A DNA stretch of 63,244 bases. Source: JBCDGZ01 sp038750655 (GTDB lineage Bacteria; Bacteroidota; Bacteroidia; Chitinophagales; Saprospiraceae). Every line of letters starts with the position of its first letter. Position 1 is the first letter of the stretch. Where the stretch lies: NCBI GenBank assembly GCA_038750655.1, contig JBCDGZ010000023.1, forward strand, positions 1 to 63,244, given 5' to 3'. Both the position numbers and the translations under genes were made by a program. The notes below the pieces were generated by a model. That model saw only the letters and a program-made list of their open reading frames with translations, did no database searches and was not told where the DNA came from. This document shows, one piece after another, positions 24,350 through 32,991 of this stretch.

Positions 24350-25867
24350 ATGAAAAAAAGATCAACACCCCTAGTAGTTTCAGGAATGTTTTTCCTGCTG
24401 TGCCTGCTTTGCGCACAGTTTACCTATGCCCAGCAAAGCGATGCTCCAGAAGCAAAGAAGAAAATTGTCATTGTCAAAAAGCACACTGATGATAATGGCA
24501 CTGTTACTGTCGAAAAAATTGTGAAAGAAGGCGTTGAAGCCGATGAACTGATCCAGGACATCCAAACCGAAGAGGATGGCGATACAGAAATTGACATCGA
24601 AATCATCTCTAATGGGGAGGGCCGGGATATACAAATTTTTCGCTTCGATAATGATGACGATGTAGAGAGTGATCTCAACATTGAAATCACGGATGAAGAA
24701 GGCAATAAAACGTTCCAGGTTCGCAAAAGAGGCGAAGGCGGCGATGTGAAAACGTTCGAATGGTCAGGGGATGGTGAAATGCCCTCCGAATTAGAAGAAG
24801 AAGTGTTCATGCGTGGTTTCAGCGTCAATAAGCACCACAAAAAGAATAAAGCCTTCCTTGGTGTAGTCGTTGACAATAATGACGGGCAAGGCGTTGTCAT
24901 TGATAAGGTTGTAGAAGGCAGTGCAGCAGAGGCCGCTAGCCTGCAAGTAGGCGATGTTATTACCAAAATTAACGGAAAGGTCATTAAGGATCATGATGAT
25001 CTAACTCGTGCTTTGAAGCAGCAAAAGCCTGGCGACAACGCAGACATCGAGTACTTGCGTGGTGGCAACAGCAGTCAGACTGCTACTACACTGGGAGAAA
25101 GATCAACCAGCAATTTCAGGTGGGATGATGATTATAACTTTGATTTCAATTTTGATCACAATGATTATAATGAATTCCGCTTCGAACGCGATAATGATCG
25201 TCCCTGTGTTTTCATCGGTGTTTTCATCAGTACCAGCAGAAGCTCAAAAGGGGACGGTTGCAAAATCAACAGTGTTATCTCTGGTACACCAGCCGAGACT
25301 GCCCAAATGGAAGGCGGTGACATCATTACCGCCATCAATGGCGTGAGTGTCGGTACTTACCGCGAACTGCTCACCGAACGCAACAAGTATAACCCTGGTG
25401 ACCAAGTAACACTTAGCGTGACCCGCAATGGCCAGTCCATTCAAAAGGATATTACTTTCGAAGAATGCGATAAGAAAGAGAATACTCGCAGCAGTCGCAT
25501 TATCATTATCAATAAAGCAGAAGAATTGCCCGGGGAAGAGGAAGAAATTGCTGAATTAGAAACCCCGGCCGTGGAGTTCGACCCTGCCGATGTCACTCTA
25601 CAGTTAGAAAACTTCCAAGCCTTTCCCAACCCTGCGAGCAGTTACATCAACATTCGCTTCGAAGCGGAGGCTACACCGATCAACGTCACCATCGTCGATG
25701 TTGCTGGCCGCGAGATCTTCCGCGATGACCTCAACCGCTTTGATGGCATCTACAACAGACGCATCGACCTGAGCAGAGCCGCCAAAGGCACCTTGCTGCT
25801 CAGCATTCGTCAAAACGATAAAGTCTTCACACAGGCCCTCGTGCGCAGCGACAGCGCTGGGCTGTAG
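24350..25867 (+). CDS. Double-PDZ T9SS type A protein
   Basis: 505 aa. Signal peptide (cleavage after AQQ near 29). About 35-160 is acidic and beta-rich (IVIVKKHTDDNGTVTVEKIV), similar in flavour to the M56 tail. PDZ1 is at about 168-245 (AFLGVVVDNNDGQGVVIDKVVEGSAAEAASLQVGDVITKINGKVI) and PDZ2 at about 285-370 (VFIGVFIS...INSVISGTPAETAQMEGGDIITAINGVSV). A type A sorting domain ends it (about 425-505: FQAFPNPASSYINI, IVDVAGREI). No protease domain accompanies the PDZs, so it is a binding or scaffold protein. It lies 444 bases after the M56 gene on the same strand; a functional link is suggested by the context only. Confidence 0.87.
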   Translation: MKKRSTPLVVSGMFFLLCLLCAQFTYAQQSDAPEAKKKIVIVKKHTDDNGTVTVEKIVKEGVEADELIQDIQTEEDGDTEIDIEIISNGEGRDIQIFRFDNDDDVESDLNIEITDEEGNKTFQVRKRGEGGDVKTFEWSGDGEMPSELEEEVFMRGFSVNKHHKKNKAFLGVVVDNNDGQGVVIDKVVEGSAAEAASLQVGDVITKINGKVIKDHDDLTRALKQQKPGDNADIEYLRGGNSSQTATTLGERSTSNFRWDDDYNFDFNFDHNDYNEFRFERDNDRPCVFIGVFISTSRSSKGDGCKINSVISGTPAETAQMEGGDIITAINGVSVGTYRELLTERNKYNPGDQVTLSVTRNGQSIQKDITFEECDKKENTRSSRIIIINKAEELPGEEEEIAELETPAVEFDPADVTLQLENFQAFPNPASSYINIRFEAEATPINVTIVDVAGREIFRDDLNRFDGIYNRRIDLSRAAKGTLLLSIRQNDKVFTQALVRSDSAGL

Positions 25868-25899
25868 ACATCTAATTAGTGAGTAGTAATTAATTCAGG

Positions 25900-25934
25900 A
25901 ACCTCTCGCCGAGTCTCAGGCCGAGGGGTTTTCC
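25900..25934. terminator. Bidirectional terminator between converging genes
   Basis: AACCTC-(T)CG ... CCGAGGGGTT stem with T-rich plus-strand tail (TTTTCCTTTATTT). It sits in the 68-base gap between the PDZ gene and the LytTR gene. Confidence 0.7.
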
Positions 25935-25935
25935 T

Positions 25936-26694
25936 TTATTTATCGAGCCACAGTTTGAAATCCCCCACCCGATCCCGGCTGACAATCACTTCTAGGTCGG
26001 CTGTCGGTCGAAGTTCTAGTTTAAGTCGGCTGTTGAAATAGGTATGTATCTTATGAATGGCATCGAGGTGGGTGATGATCTTGCGATTGATGCGAAAAAA
26101 ATGGTCAGGACTCAGCACACCTTCTAACTGATCCAGCGTATAGTCGATGATGTGCCGCTTGTTGTTGCGGTCACGGATATGGACAAAGCCATCTTCGGAG
26201 AAGAAGTAGGCGATGTCGGTGGTGGCCACATAGCTCAGCTGCTGCCCCATCTTGACGAGGAAGCGCTCTTTGTAGGATTTGCCGCTCAGGGATTCTAGCA
26301 GCTGTTCGATGCTGCTCTTGTCGTAGACGTGATTTTGGTGAAAAACCTTATCGAATTTATCCAGGGCGGGCTTTAGCTCATCAGGGTCAATGGGTTTGAG
26401 GAGGTAGTCGACGCTGTTGAACTTAAAGGCTTTGAGGGTATATTGATCGTAGGCGGTAGTGAAGATGACAGGGGCTTCGATTTGGGCTTCGGCGAAAATG
26501 TCAAAGCTGATGCCATCGGCCAGTTGAATATCCATGAAAATGAGGTCAGGCGATTCGAAGCTGTTGAGCCAGGCGACGGAGGCTTCGACGCTGTCCAGTA
26601 CTTCGACGATGATGGCCTCCGGCCGACAGTCTCCAATCAACTTTCGCAGCCGCCGGGCCGCCGGCTTCTCGTCTTCGATGATCAATACACGCAT
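25936..26694 (-). CDS. LytTR-family response regulator
   Basis: 252 aa from the ATG at 26694 (MRVLIIEDEKPAARRLRKLI); a start nine bases upstream is also open. Receiver domain with E7-D8 acidic residues, phospho-acceptor D55 (LIFMDIQLADG), FTTAYDQYTLKAF and LLKPIDPDEL. LytTR domain at about 150-252 (TTDIAYFFSEDGFVHIRDRNNKRHIIDYTLDQLE...NRKIITHLDAI). It follows its kinase gene after 29 bases, so the two form an operon. DNA targets are not identifiable here. Confidence 0.94.
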   Translation of the reverse strand: MRVLIIEDEKPAARRLRKLIGDCRPEAIIVEVLDSVEASVAWLNSFESPDLIFMDIQLADGISFDIFAEAQIEAPVIFTTAYDQYTLKAFKFNSVDYLLKPIDPDELKPALDKFDKVFHQNHVYDKSSIEQLLESLSGKSYKERFLVKMGQQLSYVATTDIAYFFSEDGFVHIRDRNNKRHIIDYTLDQLEGVLSPDHFFRINRKIITHLDAIHKIHTYFNSRLKLELRPTADLEVIVSRDRVGDFKLWLDK

Positions 26695-26723
26695 AGTTAA
26701 CAACGAATTTATTCCTTCCCTTA

Positions 26724-27803
26724 CTATTCGCTCAATAAGCCAAGCTTGTCGATCTCTTTCAGTTTCAGCAAAGGTAGGGAAACGATGAAAGCATTAGCCG
26801 AGACGATGACCTCAACGAGACGCTCAGAAAAAAAGGCATAACGATTTTTAATGTTCTGCAAGCCCAAGCCCGTTGACTGCATCATCTGCTTCTTTTTCTG
26901 CAAGTTATTCCGAACAACCAGGCGGCTATTCTTCTCAATAAACAATTCTATTCTCAGCGGTCGCTGGGTCGAAATGATATTGTGCTTAATGGCATTTTCA
27001 ATTAACATCTGTAGAGAAAGCGGAACAATTTTATCCTTTAGCGAAGCATCCGGAATATTGATCTCTACGTGCAAGTTGTCCTCAAAACGCTCCTTAAGTA
27101 GGTAAATATAGGCGTGTAGGAAGTCCAGCTCCTCCGATAGTGGGATCAGCTTTTTCTCCCTAATCTCCAGAATATAACGATAAACTTTAGCCATCTGCTG
27201 GACAAATCGCACCGCCTTTTCGGAATCTTCAAAGATTATTGTGCTCAACGTATTGAGGCTGTTGAAGAGGAAATGGGGATTGACCTGATTTTTTAAGCCC
27301 TCTAGCTGCGAATGTAAGTTGGCGCGTTCTAACTGCTCCCGCTCCAAAATCGAGCGTTGCAATTGAGTGAAGAAATAGGTCCCCTCGTAGACTGCAATCA
27401 CCAAAAATGTGAGGACCAACGAACTGATGAGCATCAGTAGTGGTCGGGCTCTCGCTACTCCTAAGGTGGTATGCAGGAAACCATCTAGCGTATTTGTAAT
27501 CACTGCTTTCATCACAAAATATCCTATTATGATTACAATGGACTGTAAGATTAGCCGCTTGACGACATCCTGATTCTGCGGGAAAATACGCCGGGCCTGA
27601 ATGATGATCCAACGAAAAAAGAACCAGTATATAGACACGTAAAAAAGGGAGAGGACAATACATCGGAAAAATATGTCCATGCACTCCTCCTCAATCTGCT
27701 GCCCAAACATCAATAAAGACATCAAAGCACTTACTGTGGGGATACCGAGTAAGAGCAACCACCTATCATCAAAGCCTAATATTTCTTTCGTTCGCTTAGT
27801 CAT
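26724..27803 (-). CDS. LytS-like sensor histidine kinase
   Basis: 359 aa from the ATG at 27803. Four membrane segments in the first about 155 residues (LLLLGIPTVSALMSLLMFG; CIVLSLFYVSIYWFFFRWII; LILQSIVIIIGYFVMKAVI; LLMLISSLVLTFLVIAVYEG), a coiled coil (LQRSILEREQLERANLHSQ), a His_kinase domain with phospho-acceptor His in NPHFLFNSLNTLSTIIFED, and a HATPase with N-box MLIENAIKHNII and GLGLQNIKNRY. There is no extracellular ligand domain, so sensing is probably through the membrane segments. It is co-transcribed with the regulator at 25936. Confidence 0.94.
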   Translation of the reverse strand: MTKRTKEILGFDDRWLLLLGIPTVSALMSLLMFGQQIEEECMDIFFRCIVLSLFYVSIYWFFFRWIIIQARRIFPQNQDVVKRLILQSIVIIIGYFVMKAVITNTLDGFLHTTLGVARARPLLMLISSLVLTFLVIAVYEGTYFFTQLQRSILEREQLERANLHSQLEGLKNQVNPHFLFNSLNTLSTIIFEDSEKAVRFVQQMAKVYRYILEIREKKLIPLSEELDFLHAYIYLLKERFEDNLHVEINIPDASLKDKIVPLSLQMLIENAIKHNIISTQRPLRIELFIEKNSRLVVRNNLQKKKQMMQSTGLGLQNIKNRYAFFSERLVEVIVSANAFIVSLPLLKLKEIDKLGLLSE

Positions 27804-27870
27804 CAATTAATTTTACGCTTTTTCTGTCCAACTTGTTGTATAAACATACGGTATCTCTGCCTTTTCTACA

Positions 27871-27902
27871 AAAGTTGAGGGCTCCGAACGACGAAGCCCT
27901 CA
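27871..27902 (-). terminator. Hairpin, probable terminator for the HTH gene pair
   Basis: Perfect 8-bp stem TGAGGGCT (27876-27883) / AGCCCTCA (27895-27902). On the minus strand it is followed by AACTTTTGT. It lies between the HTH genes and the LytS gene. Confidence 0.5.
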
Positions 27903-27934
27903 TGCTCTTTATATTTACTTAAAATTGAACCCTT

Positions 27935-28044
27935 GTTGGGCGCCTTTGGCGCTGGGGTGGACGGTAGACGGTGGACGGTTTTTCTTTTTTACGTTCGCCG
28001 TCAACCGTCGACCGTCCACCAGGTCGGCCCTAGGCCGCCCCAAC
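27935..28044. repeat. Long imperfect inverted repeat
   Basis: A core 23-bp stem (27956-27978 against 27998-28020, two mismatches) is built of GGTGGACGGT and GACGG units around a T-rich 19-nt loop. Outer arms extend the pairing with small gaps to GTTGGG at 27935 and CCCAAC at 28044. The element lies in the 358-base gap between 27803 and 28162; nothing else is evident there. Confidence 0.75.
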
Positions 28045-28161
28045 CGCTGCCCTTGGCAGCTCCACAATAATACTCCATTCCCCCCTACCACACCATATAT
28101 AACAGGCGAACTGTCAAAATAAAGCCCTGAACTGTAAAGAATCCCGATTGAATTGCAGGCC

Positions 28162-29181
28162 CTAAAAGCCCTCTTCTACCTGGTTGCTGATGCGGGTGCG
28201 TACTCGTTCGATCTTGCGGTGCAGGGTATTGAAGTACCAGGAGCGATTCTTTTCTGCATGATTGCTAATGGCAATGGATTTACTGGTGATGTTCTTGAAC
28301 CAATCTTCTGTGAAGTTGCACATGCGCTCGTCGGTACATTTGAGGAAGTTGGGGTTGCAGTAGGTGGTAAAGATGACCTTGCCGACCGGCGTTACGGCCA
28401 GGAAATTGTTGTTGGTGAAGACCATTTCGTTGTGAAAGAGATCAAAGGTGCGCGTCGCAGTGGCCTGCGGCTCTCCGCCCATCCGGTACTTGTGGCCAAA
28501 GGCCGCCATTTTGCGGATGTGCTCGCAGAGTTCCAGCAGCCTGTCGCACAACACCAGCGCATCTTCCGGGCGCTGAAAACCGCCGATGTTAACGTGGTAC
28601 TCAATCTGATTGAGGGTGTTATCGACAATATTGAGGTGCCAAAGCTCAGTGCTGGGAATATCATTGTACATATTCAGCAGCTCACTAGTGATGCGTTGAT
28701 CTTCCTGCGAGAGCAGATCGAAGTGAAAGGCTTGCTCTTTGATTTTAGGGACCGACCAGATGGTCCGCGCCCAAACGTAGAGCTTAAAACCGATGACCTC
28801 GGGGAAGTGGCAATAGTGAAAGAGTGGAATCTCGGAGGTGGCGTAGTAGAAATGCTTCTCGGGCAGGAGGTAGATGCGTTCAATGTTACGACTGACGCTA
28901 TCTAGATAGTCACGGTAGCTACTAATGGTTTGGGAGAAGGAGCTGTAGGAAAAAACGACCGAATCGGCGCGGCTGAAGAGGTAGTCGTCCAGCGAGACTT
29001 TGAACTCGCGCGCCAGGGCGGCCAGCTCGTCCAGACTGAGCAGGGTATGCCCACGTAGGCGGCGGTAGACGGCATCCTTGCCGAGGCCCATCAGCTTGCC
29101 AAGGGCCTCCACAGCGGCCGAACGCTTGGGAAAGGTATTCAATATGCGCTCAAAAAGGTAATCTTGTAAACTTTGATTCAT
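28162..29181 (-). CDS. HTH-domain protein, second of a tandem paralogous pair
   Basis: 339 aa from the ATG at 29181, which aligns with the start of its paralogue and avoids overlap with it. About 15-62 is an XRE/BetR-like helix-turn-helix (RSAAVEALGKLMGLGKDAVYRRLRG...LAREFKVSLDDYLFSRAD). The rest (about 65-339) is an uncharacterised helical region with conserved blocks shared with the neighbour: FYYATSEIPLFHYCHFPEVIGFKLYVWART, ELWHLNIVDNTLNQIEYHVN, DLFHNEMVFTNNNFLA, and CNPNFLKCTDERMCNF. It is probably a transcription factor with a ligand or protein-binding tail. Confidence 0.8.
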   Translation of the reverse strand: MNQSLQDYLFERILNTFPKRSAAVEALGKLMGLGKDAVYRRLRGHTLLSLDELAALAREFKVSLDDYLFSRADSVVFSYSSFSQTISSYRDYLDSVSRNIERIYLLPEKHFYYATSEIPLFHYCHFPEVIGFKLYVWARTIWSVPKIKEQAFHFDLLSQEDQRITSELLNMYNDIPSTELWHLNIVDNTLNQIEYHVNIGGFQRPEDALVLCDRLLELCEHIRKMAAFGHKYRMGGEPQATATRTFDLFHNEMVFTNNNFLAVTPVGKVIFTTYCNPNFLKCTDERMCNFTEDWFKNITSKSIAISNHAEKNRSWYFNTLHRKIERVRTRISNQVEEGF

Positions 29182-29192
29182 GGTCATTCTTT

Positions 29193-30209
29193 TTATTCCC
29201 AACCCAGCTCTACCTCCATCCGACGACGGCTAAAGGCGATTTTCTTCCGTATTCGATTAAAAAACCACTCTCGGTCCCGCTCATTATGTTCGCTAATAGG
29301 CACCGACTTGTTCATCACCCGCTTAAACCACCCTTCCATATAGCTGCAAATCCGAGGGTCGGTCGAGCGCATGAAGTTAGGATTGCCCAGGGTCGTGAAC
29401 AGTACTTGTCCCTCTTTGATCCCCGCCAAAGCGGTATTATTAGTATACACCATTTCATTGTGAAACAGTTGAAAGCTGCCCCCTACCGCTCCTTCGGGGT
29501 CCGCATTGAGGGGAAACTTCTTACCATAGCGGGCCATCTTCTGAATATGATGACTCAAGGCTTCTAACTTATCGTAGAGCATCAGCGCATCCTTGGGCTG
29601 TTGAAAGCTGCCCGTGCTGATGTGGTACTCGATCTCGTTGAGGGTATGGTCGATTACGCTGGGGCTCCACAGCTCGACTCCCGGCAAATCGATGTAGATG
29701 CGCAGCATCCGCTCGGTGACCCGCAGGATGTCGGGGGGGATAATGCGAAAGTCGAACTTCAATTCTTTGAGGTAGTCAAAATCCAGCAGGGTGCGGCCCC
29801 AGAGATAGAGTTTGAAGCTGATCAGCTCGGGGAAGAAGAGGGTGTGAAAGAGCGGCAGCTCGGCAGAGGCGTAGTAGAATTGCTGCAAGGGCTGCTGCTG
29901 AGCCATTTCCAGCTCGTTGATGAAGCCCTGTAGGTAGTCCTCAAAGCTGGCTGCGCCGACAGAGAAGGCATTGTAGGTGAAGAAGAAGGTGTTGGATTGC
30001 TCAAAGATCAGGGCATCTAGGGAGACGTTGAAGGCGCGGGCCAGGTCGCTCAGCTCGGAGGGGGCGAGCAGGGTATCGCCCCGTAGGCGTCGATAAACGG
30101 CGTCCTTTGCAATTTTTAAAATCTCGCTAATCTCCTCAACGGCGTCCGATTTGCGCGGATAGCGGCTGACGATTTCTTCCAATAATTGCGATTGTAGGTC
30201 TGGGTGCAT
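29193..30209 (-). CDS. HTH-domain protein, first of a tandem paralogous pair
   Basis: 338 aa. HTH at about 16-62 (KSDAVEEISEILKIAKDAVYRRLRGDTLL...LARAFNVSLDALIFEQ). The long tail shares blocks with the downstream gene: FYYASAELPLFHTLFFPELISFKLYLWGRTL, ELWSPSVIDHTLNEIEYHIS, QLFHNEMVYTNNTALAG, GNPNFMRSTDPRICSYMEGWF. The two are 11 bases apart and co-directional, so they arose by tandem duplication and are probably co-expressed. Both retain the HTH, so heterodimers are possible; that is inference. I do not know a named family for the tail. Confidence 0.8.
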   Translation of the reverse strand: MHPDLQSQLLEEIVSRYPRKSDAVEEISEILKIAKDAVYRRLRGDTLLAPSELSDLARAFNVSLDALIFEQSNTFFFTYNAFSVGAASFEDYLQGFINELEMAQQQPLQQFYYASAELPLFHTLFFPELISFKLYLWGRTLLDFDYLKELKFDFRIIPPDILRVTERMLRIYIDLPGVELWSPSVIDHTLNEIEYHISTGSFQQPKDALMLYDKLEALSHHIQKMARYGKKFPLNADPEGAVGGSFQLFHNEMVYTNNTALAGIKEGQVLFTTLGNPNFMRSTDPRICSYMEGWFKRVMNKSVPISEHNERDREWFFNRIRKKIAFSRRRMEVELGWE

Positions 30210-30783
30210 GGTGTAAGAGTAGCTGGATATGGTTTGTCGGTAGCGAATGTAGGGATAATCTCTCCCCTATTCACAATTCCTTAACCAATTTGTCCTCACA
30301 TTAGCGAAAAATAAATATGCTTTTGGGGAAATTCCCCTCCAACACCCTCCATTTTGCTTGCATCTTGTCCTTGTATTTAAGACGCAACCCCACTTACAGT
30401 CTTAAAAGATTCTTTGAAACGATTGATGATTACGATGTAGATAACCCTGCCAAAGGCAGGTAAAATATGCGATTGAATGCTGCTCTACCCTAAATTTCCA
30501 AGAACTGTTGAGCAAGCACGTGCCTGGGAAGCTCCGGCCGCAAAGTGTCGGAGCTTTTCCCAGAGTTTTTCAAAAAAGGGACAAAACGCATAAAGACACA
30601 AACAAACTTTAGAACAAATACACAAGTGAGTACAGAGGATCAGGCTTTTGGGAAATATTCCAATACCGTTTCTACAAAACTGATCTTACTGCGATGGTGC
30701 AGTCACATTCCTCCCCAATAGTCCTGAACTCTTACTCCGTTTTTTATCCGAATAGGGACAACCTTGATTAAACGACACCTACT
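30210..30783. other. 574-base non-coding region with hairpins
   Basis: No convincing gene is seen on either strand. It contains a small perfect hairpin CCTGCC-AAA-GGCAGG (about 30447-30461) and a larger one at 30524-30563 (listed separately). It separates the divergent HTH pair and the membrane gene at 30784, so promoters for both should lie here. A small RNA is possible but unsupported. Confidence 0.5.
30524..30563 (+). other. Strong hairpin followed by a short T-run
   Basis: CTGGGAAGCTCCG (30524-30536) pairs with CGGAGCTTTTCCCAG (30549-30563, two extra T) and is followed by AGTTTTTC. It looks like a factor-independent terminator with no annotated gene before it, so it may end an unrecognised short transcript or act in a leader. 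Confidence 0.45.
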
Positions 30784-31476
30784 ATGAAAATCGTAACCAA
30801 CTGGGCGGCTAACAACCGCTGGAAAGCAAGACTACTGATCGCCATCGGCGGTCTGACTTTAAGCCTGATGGGGCTGGTAGCAGGCATGAGCCTGTACTGG
30901 AAAGGGCTGGATTTAGACCACAACTGGATTATTGTACTGGCCTGGACGAGTTTGATTATTTTCTACTTGTTTCCGGACAAAAAAGCGGCGATTTCGGGGA
31001 TGCTGCGGCGCACCTGCCACATTGCCATCTACGCCTTGACCTTCTTGCTCTTCATGGCAACAGGTAATCATCTACCAAGATATTTCAAAAGTGTAAGTAC
31101 CCAAAATGTAAGGCTGGTCACTTTCACTACCAATGATAAAAGACAACAACCAAAACCTACAATAAAGTGGAACCAAAGTCCACGCAGATCGGGCATTACT
31201 GGTCTGGGACTGAATTTGAAGGACGGGCTGAGTGTAGCAGTAGAGCACATCCAGATCGAAAGCAAAAGGCTGCCTGACCGCAGCATCTGGAAAGTACTGC
31301 TCTTCGGTGGGATCGCTACCATTAGCCTCATCTGGTTGCTGGCGCAACTGTCCAGCGGAGTGTACTGCTCCGGCATTCAACTGGCGGTAGGCCTTGGGTC
31401 TACCTTAATCGTCGGTGTATCGGCGGGGGCAATTGTCCTCCTGGTCATGGGCATCAAAACGCTGGCCGAACAATAG
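30784..31476 (+). CDS. Membrane protein of unknown function
   Basis: 230 aa. Five membrane segments are visible: about 16-38 (ARLLIAIGGLTLSLMGLVAG), 47-62 (IIVLAWTSLIIFYLF), 78-95, 168-188 (VLLFGGIATISLIWLLAQL) and 198-222. Between the third and fourth is a soluble loop of about 65 residues with KPTIKWNQSPRRSGITGLGLNLKDG. I do not recognise a family. A strong terminator follows at 31636. No neighbour suggests a role. Confidence 0.7.
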   Translation: MKIVTNWAANNRWKARLLIAIGGLTLSLMGLVAGMSLYWKGLDLDHNWIIVLAWTSLIIFYLFPDKKAAISGMLRRTCHIAIYALTFLLFMATGNHLPRYFKSVSTQNVRLVTFTTNDKRQQPKPTIKWNQSPRRSGITGLGLNLKDGLSVAVEHIQIESKRLPDRSIWKVLLFGGIATISLIWLLAQLSSGVYCSGIQLAVGLGSTLIVGVSAGAIVLLVMGIKTLAEQ

Positions 31477-31635
31477 TGGTATAGCGGTTTTCTCGAATGA
31501 CTATTTCGTTTTAGTGCATAGGTTTACGGACATTAACCTTTTACTGAAACACACCCATTATTTTTGATTAATACCAAATATCCACTATTCCCTATTCGTT
31601 CGGCCGGCTTCCCCTCACGCCGGCATCCTGTCCTG

Positions 31636-31665
31636 AGCATGAACTTAACGGTTCATGCTTTTTTT
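31636..31665 (+). terminator. Terminator after the 30784 membrane gene
   Basis: Perfect 9-bp stem AGCATGAAC-TTAACG-GTTCATGCT followed by TTTTTT. Confidence 0.88.
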
Positions 31666-31726
31666 ATTTTGGTCAACTGCTTACCTTTGCTTAGCATCAT
31701 TTTCTAAACCTCAAAGCCCATCTCCA

Positions 31727-32932
31727 ATGTCGCTCCCCCGCTTTCTCCTCCTCCTTCTTCTCATCGCTTTATGCCTGCCGGCCTGCAAATCTCCTAGCTC
31801 CAAAACAGAGTTACCCAATACCGAAAAAAGCACTATCAAGCCCCAACGCATCCGCTTTGCCTCTTATAATGTCGCCCTATTTCGCAAGCAGGCGGGGCAG
31901 CTGGGCAGCGATTTACAGACGGGGCGAGATAGCCAAATCCAAAACGTCGCCGCTGTCATCCAACAGGTGCGCCCGGATGTACTCGCCCTCATGGAATTCG
32001 ATTATGACGAAAGCGGCCAACTGCTCCGCGACCTGCAAAAAAACTACCTTGGCGTAGGCCAGCATGGCCAGGAGCCGATCACTTACCCCTACGCCTTGCC
32101 CGTTGCCTCCAATACTGGTATGCTCAGCACCGCAGACTTCGATAACGATGGTAAAATCGAACTGCCCCAGGATGCCTACGGCTTCGGACGCTACGAAGGC
32201 CAATACGCCTTCGCCATGCTCTCCCGCTACCCTTTAGACAGCACCCAAATCCGCTCCTTCCAAAAGCTCCGCTGGACCGACATGCCCAATGCTCGAAAAC
32301 CCATCAACCTCGACGCTAGCTCCTACTATAGCGATGAGGCTTGGAACATTTTCCGCCTCTCCTCCAAAAATCATATCGATATTCCCATCCGCACCGAAAA
32401 TAAGCAGCTGATCCACGCTCTACTCGCCCACCCCACACCGCCCGTCTTCGACGGCCACGAAGACCGCAACGGCCTGCGCAACTACGATGAAATCCGCCTG
32501 CTCAAAGATTACCTCTCTAATGCAAGCTATCTAGTAGACGACCAAGGGAAGCGGGGCGGCCTCCCCGAGGGAGCCTCCTTCGTCGTGATGGGCGACTTGA
32601 ACGCTGACCCCTACGATGGCGACAGTGCCTCCGGGGCCATTCAGCAACTGCTGGAACATCCGGCTGTACATCCGGCAGCAGCAAGCGGCGACATGGTCCC
32701 GCGCAGCAAGGGGGGAAAGACCTACAACCGCCGCCAGGGCGATAAGGGCGATCCCGCCTTCGACACCGCCTTTTTTGGTCGCCGCATCGATTACGTACTG
32801 CCCTCGCAGGACTTGGAAGTCTTGGATTCGGGGGTTTTCTGGCCCGCAGAGGGAGAAGGGCTTTACGAGCAAGTAAAGGATAAAAGGGCTTCTGATCATC
32901 TGCTCGTTTGGGTGGATATTGGGCTAAAATAG
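31727..32932 (+). CDS. Endonuclease/exonuclease/phosphatase-family lipoprotein
   Basis: 401 aa from the ATG at 31727, which begins a lipoprotein signal peptide with lipobox LPAC (Cys about 18); an in-frame start at 31655 would bury it. EEP-fold motifs in order: RFASYNVALF, VLALMEFDYDESGQ (metal-binding Glu), FVVMGDLNADPYDGDS (Asp/Asn), RIDYVLPS and SDHLLVWVDI (catalytic Asp-His). The family cleaves phosphodiesters or phosphomonoesters using Mg. As an exported lipoprotein it is more likely an extracellular nuclease or phosphatase than a DNA-repair enzyme. Substrate is unknown. Confidence 0.9.
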   Translation: MSLPRFLLLLLLIALCLPACKSPSSKTELPNTEKSTIKPQRIRFASYNVALFRKQAGQLGSDLQTGRDSQIQNVAAVIQQVRPDVLALMEFDYDESGQLLRDLQKNYLGVGQHGQEPITYPYALPVASNTGMLSTADFDNDGKIELPQDAYGFGRYEGQYAFAMLSRYPLDSTQIRSFQKLRWTDMPNARKPINLDASSYYSDEAWNIFRLSSKNHIDIPIRTENKQLIHALLAHPTPPVFDGHEDRNGLRNYDEIRLLKDYLSNASYLVDDQGKRGGLPEGASFVVMGDLNADPYDGDSASGAIQQLLEHPAVHPAAASGDMVPRSKGGKTYNRRQGDKGDPAFDTAFFGRRIDYVLPSQDLEVLDSGVFWPAEGEGLYEQVKDKRASDHLLVWVDIGLK

Positions 32933-32991
32933 CGGACTCCGCAGCATCTTAGCCAAATAGTTCTTAATTTTGGAGGATTGATAGATTCCCT

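Noticed and set aside
28153..28905. 250-residue plus-strand open frame
   Set aside because: It is antisense to the HTH gene, whose blocks are conserved with its paralogue in the minus frame.
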